Positions 13,484 to 19,855 of a stretch of 20,132 nucleotides of DNA are shown one piece after another (the first letter of the stretch is position 1; every line of letters starts with the position of its first letter). Both the position numbers and the translations under genes were made by a program. Source of the stretch: Opitutia bacterium (GTDB taxonomy: Bacteria; Verrucomicrobiota; Verrucomicrobiia; Opitutales; JANYDI01); contig JANYDI010000115.1 in NCBI GenBank assembly GCA_025363695.1, forward strand, positions 1 to 20,132, in the 5' to 3' direction. The notes under the pieces are model-generated. The model did no database searches, had not been told where the DNA came from, and was given only the letters and a program-made list of their open reading frames with translations.

Positions 13484-13493
13484 GGCCAGGGTT

Positions 13494-13934
13494 TTACTTC
13501 GACTTTGCAACCGCTTTTTTGACCGGCTTTTTGGCAACGCTTTTCGTTACCTTTGGCGCTACTTTAGCGGCCTTTGGAGCTGCTTTGGCTGGCTTGGCTG
13601 CTTTGGGAGCCGCGACAGGAGCAGGAGCCACCTTTTTGGGCACTTCAGGCAGGGCTTCCAAGGCCGCACGCAGAAGTTCGCCCAAGCTGACGTTCTTCGT
13701 CTTGGCATTTTTGGACAATTCCAAGCGCATCTCGTCCGGAATACGTACCGAAATTTGCTTATGGTTCTTTACCTGAGGCTTGAACTTGTCAAAGCTAAAG
13801 GAACTCAGGGCGTAGCGAATGACTTCGCTGACCGAACGTGCGTGTGCCTTAGCTCTGAAGCTATTGACTTTCCTCAGGAGATCCTCTCTGATATCAAAGG
13901 TGAGGGGTGTGTTTGTAATGTTTGTTTTTTTCAT
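13494..13934 (-). CDS. Double ribbon-helix-helix protein with histone-H1-like tail
   Basis: The 146-residue product has two ribbon-helix-helix-like units in one chain: residues 10-46 (LTFDIREDLLRKV...RSVSEVIRYAL) and 60-95 (ISVRIPDEMRLEL...VSLGELLRAAL). RHH proteins normally dimerise to make the DNA-binding strand pair; here one chain could do so alone, as in the TraY type. Residues 97-146 are almost only Ala, Lys, Pro and Val with AAPKAAK-type repeats, like eukaryotic H1 tails and bacterial H1-like proteins such as chlamydial Hc1/Hc2 and Bordetella BpH1. A nucleoid or regulatory DNA-binding role is inferred. It is convergent with the ABC gene (10 bases between stops) and divergent from the LptC-like gene. 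Confidence 0.82.
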   Translation of the reverse strand: MKKTNITNTPLTFDIREDLLRKVNSFRAKAHARSVSEVIRYALSSFSFDKFKPQVKNHKQISVRIPDEMRLELSKNAKTKNVSLGELLRAALEALPEVPKKVAPAPVAAPKAAKPAKAAPKAAKVAPKVTKSVAKKPVKKAVAKSK

Positions 13935-14043
13935 AACGGCTAAATACGTGTTTAATATATACTATAAATAATACTTATTTTGATATTTGTAAACAAAAAA
14001 ATGATTATAGATTTGTGATATTGTTAATAATTGAGTTGCAAGC
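13935..14043. promoter_or_regulatory. AT-rich divergent promoter region
   Basis: This 109-base stretch between two divergent genes is extremely A/T-rich and contains several TATAAT-like boxes on both strands (for example TATAGT on the minus strand and TTATAG on the plus). No single -35/-10 pair stands out. Such DNA is also a likely target for nucleoid proteins. Confidence 0.45.
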
Positions 14044-14670
14044 ATGATTATATCTATGTTTTTAATGCTAAAAAATTTTTTCTGGATTGGAATTTTCTTA
14101 CTGTCTTTTGTGAACGGTTTTGCCTTTTCGTCATTGAGGACCTGTCTTCACAGTATTGTTATGTCATCTTTTGGCCGATTTCTGCTAGCTCCTGCGTTAA
14201 TTTTTTCGCAGGCACCGCTGGTGCATGCGTCAAAAATCATCACAGAATCTAACGGAAATCAACTCAAAATCTTACAAAACTCTACTGTGAAGACAGGTCC
14301 TAATGATGAAATCAACTGCCTTGGAAAACTAGAACACCTACGTGTGCCCTACTTTGAAGCTTCCGGAGAAAAGCGCTGGGATCTCTATAGCCAACTCGCC
14401 TATCCATCCCCCGCCGACGCCGGAACCCTCACACTCGAAGCCATTCTCCTGACCTACTACACGCCGCAGGGCCCCATTGCTCTAACAGCCAAAACGGCAC
14501 AACTGTACTCCGACGGACACATCGACGCCTCCGGCGGACACATCGACGCGCATACTTTTTGTTTAACGGGAACACACATACGGTGGAATAAAAATACGGT
14601 CATTGTAAATGGCAAAGCGAAGCTGTTTTTGAAAACACCCTCTAAACTCCTTTTTTCTAAAAGCCCCTAG
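14044..14670 (+). CDS. lptC: LptC-like LPS-export protein
   Basis: The protein shows the LptC/YrbK pattern: RWDLYSQLAYPSPADAGTLTLEAILLTYYTPQGPIALTA followed by a run of short strands with glycine turns (HIDASGGHIDAHTFCLTG) and a final VNGKAKLFL strand. LptC is the inner-membrane-anchored periplasmic piece of the Lpt bridge that carries LPS to the outer membrane. It is directly followed by an LptA-like gene, the usual order. From the ATG at 14044 the 208-residue product would have two hydrophobic N-terminal segments; the ATG at 14161 gives a 169-residue protein beginning with a clean signal-like segment ending VHA. I cannot settle the start. Sequence conservation is low, so the name is provisional. 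Confidence 0.68.
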   Translation: MIISMFLMLKNFFWIGIFLLSFVNGFAFSSLRTCLHSIVMSSFGRFLLAPALIFSQAPLVHASKIITESNGNQLKILQNSTVKTGPNDEINCLGKLEHLRVPYFEASGEKRWDLYSQLAYPSPADAGTLTLEAILLTYYTPQGPIALTAKTAQLYSDGHIDASGGHIDAHTFCLTGTHIRWNKNTVIVNGKAKLFLKTPSKLLFSKSP

Positions 14671-14714
14671 TCCAATTTTAGGAAAGACCCTCCATCTCAG
14701 ACGCTTTTGAAACC

Positions 14715-15236
14715 ATGTGCTATATCCAAGAAAAATCTAAAATGCAAGGTATTTATAAAAAAAATAAAAAAAAATCTAAGGACCTTACAGGGCCTCTCGC
14801 CCTACTAATACTCGTATTTGTTTATCAAAATGCCTCTGGACTCATCCTTGAAAGCGAAACCATGCAGTGGTCCCTGACCACGCAAAGCATTCTTTGCCAA
14901 CACGCCGTGCACGTATCCGATGACCACTTTGACCTGCATTGCGAACACCTCCAACTCTGGCTGCAAGACTCCGGAGAACTCCTACGTCTAGAAGCCTCCG
15001 AACAACTACGCATCCACGCCAAGGACCTCCAAGCCACCGCCGACCAGGCCTCCTACGACGCCTCCTCAAACCTCTTAAAACTCTCCGGCCACGTTCACCT
15101 CCAAGACCCCAAGTTCCAGGCCCATGCCGAAACCCTCGACCTCAATACCCAAACCCGCCAAGTCCATCTTGGCGGAAGGCCTAGGGTCGAGGTAGGAGTG
15201 GAAGTAGAAGGGCTAAGGGGCGCTTGCGCCCCTTAG
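14715..15236 (+). CDS. lptA: LptA/OstA-like periplasmic protein, C-terminus made by repeat R7
   Basis: The 173-residue product has a lysine-rich start, a signal segment (about residues 24-41, ending NASG) and an OstA/LptA beta-jellyroll repeat pattern. ILESETMQWSLTTQSILCQHAVHVSDD..., DLQATADQASYDASSNLLKLSGHVHLQDPKFQAHAETLDLNTQTRQVHLGGRPRVEV contains the typical A-D-x-x-x-Y and L-x-G-x-V-x-x-x-x repeats. LptA polymerises to shuttle LPS across the periplasm. It lies 44 bases after the LptC-like gene. The last eight residues (GLRGACAP) and the TAG stop at 15234 come from hairpin A of repeat R7, so the natural C-terminus has been replaced or extended. The ATG at 14742 is an alternative start; neither has a Shine-Dalgarno. 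Confidence 0.75.
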   Translation: MCYIQEKSKMQGIYKKNKKKSKDLTGPLALLILVFVYQNASGLILESETMQWSLTTQSILCQHAVHVSDDHFDLHCEHLQLWLQDSGELLRLEASEQLRIHAKDLQATADQASYDASSNLLKLSGHVHLQDPKFQAHAETLDLNTQTRQVHLGGRPRVEVGVEVEGLRGACAP

Positions 15237-15335
15237 GATCCCCTACAGGTAGCGATTTTGTGAAATACTGCGTATTTCAGCAAAATCGCTACCTGGCAGG
15301 AAATACTAAGCCCCCTCCGGATTCCTACGGAATCG
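15210..15335 (+). repeat. Three-hairpin repeat, copy R7, fused to the lptA-like 3' end
   Basis: Perfect hairpin A. Hairpin B has arms AGGTAGCGATTTT and AAAATCGCTACCT with an inner GAAATAC/GTATTTC palindrome. The linker is AAATACTAAGCCCC, and hairpin C is GATTCC-TAC-GGAATC. Hairpin A is translated as the end of the lptA-like product and supplies its stop. Confidence 0.93.
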
Positions 15336-15408
15336 AACAAAGGATACACTTTGGCTCCTCCTAGACTGCTATTTTCAGATTTGGACAACATTGCGAGCTA
15401 GATGTCGG

Positions 15409-17127
15409 CTACCTACTTATTACCAAACCCGGAAGCGCTTGCCGAAGAGCTGCCACGCCTGCATCCGTCACGTTATTACAGCCATGCAAAACAAGCTGCT
15501 GCAACTGGGTTAATCTCGCCAGGTGCGCTAGGCCTGCGTCCCCCACGTGATAGCACCTCCACAAATAGAGCTGCTGCAACTGGGTTAATCCCGCCAGATG
15601 CGCTAGGCCTGCGTTCGTCACTTGATTACAGTCGTACAAAGTGAGCTGCTGCAACTGAGTTAATCCGGCCAGATGTGCTAGGCCTGCATCCGTCAATTGA
15701 GTACAGTTCGTCAAATTGAGCTGCTGCAACTGGGTTAACCTCGCTAAATGCGCCACGCCTGCATCCGTCACTTGAGTACAGTTGGACAGATCAAGCTGCC
15801 GTAGCTGGGTCAATCCGGCCAGATGCGCTAGGCTTGCATCCCTCACGTGATAGCAGTTAGACAAACAGAGCTGCTGCAACTGCGTAAATCTTGCCAGATG
15901 CGCTAGGCCTGCATCCGTCAATTGAGTACAGTTCGTCAAATTGAGCTGCTGCAACTGCGTTAACCTCGCCAGGTGCGCTAGGCCTGCATCCGTTAATTCA
16001 GAACAGCCAAACATCCCGCCGTACAGATCAACCCGCTGCAACTGGGTTAATCCCGCTAGGTGCGCTAGGCCTGCGTTCGTCAATAGAGAACAGCCATGCA
16101 AATTGAGGTGCTGCAACTGGGTTAATCTCGCCAGATGCGCTAGGCCTGCGTCCGTCACTTGCTGACAGCAATACAAATTGAGCTCCCGCAACTGGGTCAA
16201 TCCCGCCAGATGCGCTAGGCCTGCATCCGTCACTTGAGTACAGTTAGACAGATCAAGCTGCTGCAACTGCGGCATGCCCGCTAGCTGCGCTAGGTCTGCG
16301 TCCGTCACTGGGTCACAGACGAACAGAGGTCCGGGCAGATCCTTCACTTTAGAGCTGCCTTCCACATTGAGCTGCTGCAACTGAGTTAATCTCCTCAGAC
16401 GCGCTAGGCCTGCAGCTCTCACTTGAGCGCAGCGCTCCAAATTGAGCTGCCGTAATTGGGGCAATCCCTCCAGCTGCACGAGGCCGGCGTCGGTCACGTT
16501 ATCACAGCCGGACAGATCAAGCTGCTGCAACTGCCCTAATCTCGCCAGACGCTTTAGGCCTGTATCCTTCATCTGATCACAGTCTCGCAAAACGAGCTGC
16601 TCTAACTGCCGTAATCCAACCAGATACGCTAGGCCGGCGTCGCTTACCCGGGTTTCGGATAAATCCAGCTGCCGTAATTGCCGTAACCCGACCAGGTCTG
16701 CCAGGCCTTCATCCGTCACGTTATCACAGCGCCTCAAATTGAGCCGCTGCAACAGGGTCAATTCATACAGATGCATTAGGCCGGCGTCCGTCAATTTGTA
16801 ACACTTGGATAAATCGAGCTGCTGCAACTGCGTTAACCTCGCTAGGTGCGCTAGGCTTGCGTCCGTCAATTGCCCACAACCCCGCAAACTGAGCTGCTGC
16901 AACAGGGTTAATCCCGCTAGGGGCGCCAGGCCGGCATCCGTCAGATGCACACATTTTTCCAAATTGAGCTGCCGCAATTGCGGCAATCTCGCCAGTTGCG
17001 CTATTTCTTGGTCCCCTACTCGAGACCTACGACCTAAATCCCCCTTCATCGCCATGGCGGAAGAAGCAAGGCACAATGCCATGATTAAATAAATACTTTT
17101 AATGTTTTTTGTAATCATAATCTGCAT
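15409..17127 (-). CDS. Secreted leucine-rich-repeat protein (cysteine-containing LRR type)
   Basis: The 572-residue product has a signal peptide (IYLIMALCLASSAMAM, residues about 12-27) followed by 20 leucine-rich repeats and a short cap ending LPGLVISR. Most units are 25 residues with the consensus LxxLxLxxCxxLTDAGLAHLA, the cysteine-containing (AMN1/F-box-like) LRR subclass. Repeats 9 and 13 carry insertions of about 13 and 4 residues. Such proteins form a curved solenoid that binds other proteins. In host-associated bacteria they are often surface or secreted effectors; here a Sec signal is present. It stands alone. A good promoter overlaps the first ATG, so translation may begin at the ATG at 17118 (fourth codon) rather than 17127. 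The plus strand carries only shadow reading frames. Confidence 0.93.
   Translation of the reverse strand: MQIMITKNIKSIYLIMALCLASSAMAMKGDLGRRSRVGDQEIAQLARLPQLRQLNLEKCVHLTDAGLAPLAGLTLLQQLSLRGCGQLTDASLAHLARLTQLQQLDLSKCYKLTDAGLMHLYELTLLQRLNLRRCDNVTDEGLADLVGLRQLRQLDLSETRVSDAGLAYLVGLRQLEQLVLRDCDQMKDTGLKRLARLGQLQQLDLSGCDNVTDAGLVQLEGLPQLRQLNLERCAQVRAAGLARLRRLTQLQQLNVEGSSKVKDLPGPLFVCDPVTDADLAQLAGMPQLQQLDLSNCTQVTDAGLAHLAGLTQLRELNLYCCQQVTDAGLAHLARLTQLQHLNLHGCSLLTNAGLAHLAGLTQLQRVDLYGGMFGCSELTDAGLAHLARLTQLQQLNLTNCTQLTDAGLAHLARFTQLQQLCLSNCYHVRDASLAHLAGLTQLRQLDLSNCTQVTDAGVAHLARLTQLQQLNLTNCTQLTDAGLAHLAGLTQLQQLTLYDCNQVTNAGLAHLAGLTQLQQLYLWRCYHVGDAGLAHLARLTQLQQLVLHGCNNVTDAGVAALRQALPGLVISR
15470..17000. repeat. 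75-bp tandem repeats encoding the LRR units
   Basis: The LRR gene is built of about 20 imperfect 75-base units in tandem. The 3' half (15470-16260) is more uniform than the 5' half, which suggests recent copying or gene conversion there. It is protein-coding, not a CRISPR array. Confidence 0.85.
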
Positions 17128-17153
17128 TATTCAATAAATACAAATTGTGTCAA
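17126..17153 (-). promoter_or_regulatory. Promoter of the LRR gene
   Basis: On the minus strand TTGACA (17153-17148) and AATAAT (17131-17126) are 16 bases apart, the best promoter match in the window. The -10 overlaps the first in-frame ATG (17127). The expected transcription start is at or next to the ATG at 17118, giving a leaderless mRNA. Confidence 0.65.
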
Positions 17154-17184
17154 GTTTATTGATATTTTTTTTGATTCACCAAGG

Positions 17185-17314
17185 CCCTCGATCGCAAAGC
17201 GATCTGTAGGGGGCTTAGTATTTCCTACCAGGGTGCGATTTTATTAAAATGCATCGCATTTTATAAAATCGCACCCCGTAGGGGATCCTAAGGGGCGCAA
17301 GCGCCCCTTAGCCC
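17185..17314 (-). repeat. Three-hairpin repeat, copy R8
   Basis: Minus-strand orientation. Hairpin C is GATCGC-AAA-GCGATC, and the linker is ATACTAAGCCCCC. The B stem has base GGGTGCGA/TCGCACCC instead of GGTAGCGA/TCGCTACC (compensated). The A stem is perfect. The A end faces mlaE. Confidence 0.93.
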
Positions 17315-17343
17315 TTGACTTTCACTACCTCTTACACTACCCT
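17315..17343 (+). promoter_or_regulatory. Candidate mlaE promoter at the edge of R8
   Basis: TTGACT at 17315-17320 begins exactly where repeat R8 ends, and TACCCT lies at 17338-17343 after 17 bases. TACACT at 17333-17338 is an alternative -10. The mlaE ATG is 11 bases beyond the first box, so the leader would be very short. Confidence 0.4.
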
Positions 17344-17354
17344 ATCCTCATCCT

Positions 17355-18467
17355 ATGCTGCCTGAGCTCTCCATCAAACACGAAGCCGCCTGCCTGGTCT
17401 TGCGCTTTAAGGGCGATTGGACGCTGAAAAACGGACCGCCGAGCAACGCTGCGCAGTGGGAAACGCACCCTTGGGGGCACGGGCTGCGGCTAGACTTTCA
17501 GGAATTAGGCGCTTGGGATTCCGTATTGCTGGCCTTTATTGGTGGGATCAAGCAACGCCTACAACAAAACGATAAACAATATATCAGCTACCGGGCCCCG
17601 GCGGGTTTGGAGGCGCTTTTGCACTTGGCTCAGCCTCAAAAAAATCCTGTAGCGCCTAAGGGGCTTCAAAAAAAAGAATTCCTCACGCGTTTTGGGAATT
17701 TTTGCTTGTTGTTTTTTAATGAAGTCTATGCGTTTTCGGATTTTGTCGGCCAAGTGATCCTTGCGTTTATCCGGTTAATTACCGGAAAAGCCCACACGCG
17801 CTGGTCGGATACGGCCTTGATGATCCAGCATTGCGGGATTGCCGCCCTGCCGGTTGTGTCGCTGATTGGCATGCTCACGGGGATCATTTTGTCTTTTGTG
17901 GGCATTGTTCAATTACGACAATTTGGCGCTGAGCTGTACGTAGCGGACCTCGTAGGGCTGTCGATGGTACGTGAAATGGGCGCCTTGATGGTCGGTATTA
18001 TCTTGGCAGGTCGCACAGGCGCTTCCTTTGCGGCACAAATCGGGAACATGAAAGTCTCGGAGGAAACCGATGCCCTGCAAACCCTAGGCGTCTCGCCTAT
18101 CGAGTTTTTGGTGCTCCCGCGCGTGATTGCTTTGTTTGTCATGATCCCCTTACTTTGCATATATGCTGATATTATCGGGATCATCGGAAGCATCATTGTG
18201 TCCATGAGCATGATGGAAATGAATGTCCTGCAATACCTTAACGAATTAGAAGTTGCCGTCAGTATGACCGATATCAGTACGGGCCTGATCAAATCGCTAG
18301 CCTTTGGGACCGTCGTAGCCCTAGTAGGCTGCCTTCGCGGCCTGCAGTGTAAAAAAAGTGCCGAGGGCGTCGGCCTGGCCACCACCTCGGCCGTAGTAAC
18401 GGCCATCGTGCTCATTGTTTTTTGCGACACCCTTTTTGCCTTTGCCTTTAATTTATTAGGAATCTAA
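17355..18467 (+). CDS. mlaE: STAS-fused MlaE permease
   Basis: The 370-residue product has an N-terminal STAS-like domain (about residues 1-95) and a C-terminal MlaE/YrbE permease. The diagnostic cytoplasmic signature SMVREMGALMVGIILAGRTG...AAQIGNMKVSEETDAL is at about 203-241, followed by three further membrane segments. MlaE is the membrane subunit of the ABC system that moves phospholipids between the membranes and keeps the outer-membrane outer leaflet lipid-poor; in E. coli the STAS protein (MlaB) is separate. No mlaF ATPase or mlaD substrate-binding gene lies beside it; the next gene, five bases away, is a Nudix hydrolase. The missing partners must be elsewhere. No Shine-Dalgarno. Confidence 0.92.
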   Translation: MLPELSIKHEAACLVLRFKGDWTLKNGPPSNAAQWETHPWGHGLRLDFQELGAWDSVLLAFIGGIKQRLQQNDKQYISYRAPAGLEALLHLAQPQKNPVAPKGLQKKEFLTRFGNFCLLFFNEVYAFSDFVGQVILAFIRLITGKAHTRWSDTALMIQHCGIAALPVVSLIGMLTGIILSFVGIVQLRQFGAELYVADLVGLSMVREMGALMVGIILAGRTGASFAAQIGNMKVSEETDALQTLGVSPIEFLVLPRVIALFVMIPLLCIYADIIGIIGSIIVSMSMMEMNVLQYLNELEVAVSMTDISTGLIKSLAFGTVVALVGCLRGLQCKKSAEGVGLATTSAVVTAIVLIVFCDTLFAFAFNLLGI

Positions 18468-18472
18468 AAAGC

Positions 18473-18925
18473 ATGCCTTTACCCATACACATCCTAGCCC
18501 GCGGCATTTTGCTCAGCGACGACAACATCCTGCTGTGCCGCAACCCCAAAACCGGGCGAATCTACCTACCGGGCGGCCATGTTGAACCCGGCGAAAGCGC
18601 TGGCGACGCCCTTTTGCGCGAGCTCCACGAAGAGCTCAGCCTCACCCAAGCCACCTTGGGCGCCTACCTGGGGCTCATCGAATACCGCTTTCCCAACCAC
18701 CAGGCCACCTGCCACGATCACGAGTACAACCTCCTGTTTGCCGTCCACAAGCATGGCCTCACGCACACCCTCACCCCCAACTCCAACGAACCCCTCAGCG
18801 TCACCTTCCTGTGGCACCCCCTAGACCCACCCTGCCCCAGCCTCCAGCCCGCCTGCCTCCAAGACCTCCTGCACACCTGGATCCACCCCAGCCCACAAAA
18901 TTTTCATTCAAGTATTAAGGGCTAA
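18473..18925 (+). CDS. Nudix hydrolase
   Basis: The 150-residue protein carries a full Nudix box at 35-55 (G-x5-E-x7-REL-x-EE-L; GHVEPGE then RELHEEL), which binds the metals that cleave nucleoside diphosphate-linked compounds. The PLPIHILARGILLSDDNILLCRNPKTGRIYLPGG start is typical of the small housecleaning members. Substrate is not predictable. It starts five bases after mlaE, so it shares its transcript. The last two residues before the stop are K and G; the G codon and the TAA (18923-18925) are inside repeat R9a, so the repeat supplies the stop. GC-rich codon use is stronger than in the neighbouring LRR gene. Confidence 0.92.
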   Translation: MPLPIHILARGILLSDDNILLCRNPKTGRIYLPGGHVEPGESAGDALLRELHEELSLTQATLGAYLGLIEYRFPNHQATCHDHEYNLLFAVHKHGLTHTLTPNSNEPLSVTFLWHPLDPPCPSLQPACLQDLLHTWIHPSPQNFHSSIKG

Positions 18926-19045
18926 GGGGCGCTTGCGCCCCTTAGGATCCCCTTCCGATAGCGATTTATTAAAATGCTGGCGCATTTTAGATAAATCGCT
19001 ATCGGGAAGCATATACTAAGCCCCCCACGGATTCCTTCGGAATCG
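18919..19045 (+). repeat. Three-hairpin repeat, copy R9a
   Basis: Perfect hairpin A. B is of the CCGATAGCG subtype. The linker is ATATACTAAGCCCC, and hairpin C is GATTCC-TTC-GGAATC. It forms a C-to-C inverted pair with R9b, and its A end contains the nudix stop codon. Confidence 0.94.
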
Positions 19046-19059
19046 AAAAACAAAGCATT

Positions 19060-19188
19060 CCCCGATCCCGAAGGGATCTGTGGGGGGCCTTGTATCGCCT
19101 CATCCGGTAGCGATTTTATTAAAATGCATCGCATTTTATAAAATCGCTACCGATAGGGGATCCAAGGGGAGCTAGCTCCCCTTGGCCC
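19060..19188 (-). repeat. Three-hairpin repeat, copy R9b
   Basis: Minus-strand orientation. Hairpin A reads GGGGAGC/GCTCCCC where others have GGGGCGC/GCGCCCC (compensated). Its 3' arm CCTTG matches a changed linker CAAGG. B has CGGTAGCG/CGCTACCG, and hairpin C is GATCCC/GGGATC. The A end faces sctO. Confidence 0.94.
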
Positions 19189-19241
19189 TTAATACCTCCC
19201 TCCTTCCTTCCTCGGCCCTTTATACTACCTACCCTTCCCTT

Positions 19242-19721
19242 ATGGTTAAAAAAATGGAATACTCGTTGCAGGACCTTTTGCGGGTCCGGGAGCTACGCAA
19301 GGACAACGCGCAGTTGGAGCTGGTGAAGGCGCATGAGGCGCTTAAGATTGCCGAGCGCGTGGTTGAGGAGTCCAAAAAAGCGCTCTACGAGTACCAGCAG
19401 TGGCGTCCTGGGGAGGAAAAGCGCCTGTATGACAAGATCATGCAAAAGCAGGTAACGATTGAGAAGGTCGATGACGTCAAGGACGCCATCAAACAGCTCT
19501 ACGAAAAGGAAACCGAATTAGCCCAAAAAATCCAAGAAGCTGAGAAAAAAGTCCTTGAAGCGATTGCCTTTGTCGAAACAAAACAAAAGGCCCTGGCCCA
19601 AGCCAATAAGGACGTCGATAAACTCCTTGAGCACAAAAAAACCGAAATCAAGGCCTACCAAAAAGAAGAAGAACGCGTCGCCGATAGCGAACTGGACGAG
19701 TTTAAACCAAGGAAGGGCTAA
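19242..19721 (+). CDS. sctO: Type III secretion stalk protein, YscO/SctO family
   Basis: The 159-residue, almost wholly coiled-coil protein matches the YscO/HrpO family (FliJ-like stalk that links the type III ATPase to the export gate and recycles chaperones). LLRVRELRKDNAQLELVKA at 12-30, then YQQWRPGEEKRLYDKIM at 51-67, then a long heptad-rich helix and EHKKTEIKAYQKEEERVADSELDEF at 130-154 are typical. The ATG at 19242 (or 19254, four codons later) is preferred over the in-frame TTG at 19182, which lies inside repeat R9b. A TATACT box at 19221-19226 lies 15 bases before the ATG. The gene is not next to other type III genes here. The K-G-stop at the end is made by repeat R10. Confidence 0.88.
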   Translation: MVKKMEYSLQDLLRVRELRKDNAQLELVKAHEALKIAERVVEESKKALYEYQQWRPGEEKRLYDKIMQKQVTIEKVDDVKDAIKQLYEKETELAQKIQEAEKKVLEAIAFVETKQKALAQANKDVDKLLEHKKTEIKAYQKEEERVADSELDEFKPRKG

Positions 19722-19855
19722 GGGGCACTCGTGCCCCTTAGGATCCCCTACAGGTAGCGATTTTATAAAATGCGATGCATTTTAATAAAATCGCTACCTG
19801 GGTAGGTGGATACTAAGCCCGCCACAGATCGCTTCGCGATCCGGGCGTACTTTTT
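19715..19855 (+). repeat. Three-hairpin repeat, copy R10
   Basis: Hairpin A reads GCAC/GTGC where most copies have GCGC/GCGC (compensated). Hairpin B is AGGTAGCGATTTTA with its complement, and the linker is GATACTAAGCCC. Hairpin C is GATCGC-TTC-GCGATC with outer GCCCG/CGGGC. It supplies the sctO stop codon (TAA, 19719-19721). Confidence 0.94.
19817..19855 (+). terminator. Terminator-like C hairpin of R10 after sctO
   Basis: GCCCG at 19817-19821 pairs with CGGGC at 19842-19846 outside GATCGC/GCGATC, and five T bases follow at 19851-19855. The outer stem differs from R4 (CCCC/GGGG) but still pairs. Confidence 0.65.

Noticed and set aside
13395..13943. Plus-strand open frame opposite the RHH protein
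   Set aside because: The minus-strand product has two recognisable RHH units and a basic tail; the plus frame is low-complexity and overlaps the ABC gene.
15470..17000. CRISPR-like array
   Set aside because: The regular 75-base periodicity is coding LRR units; there are no constant short repeats separated by unique spacers.
15402..17092. Plus-strand open frames across the LRR gene
   Set aside because: They are shadows of the repetitive LRR sequence, repeating Cys/Asn/Ala patterns with no start signals.
19182..19241. Upstream TTG as the sctO start
   Set aside because: It lies inside repeat R9b and adds 20 residues with no family similarity; the ATG at 19242 follows a TATACT box and fits the family.
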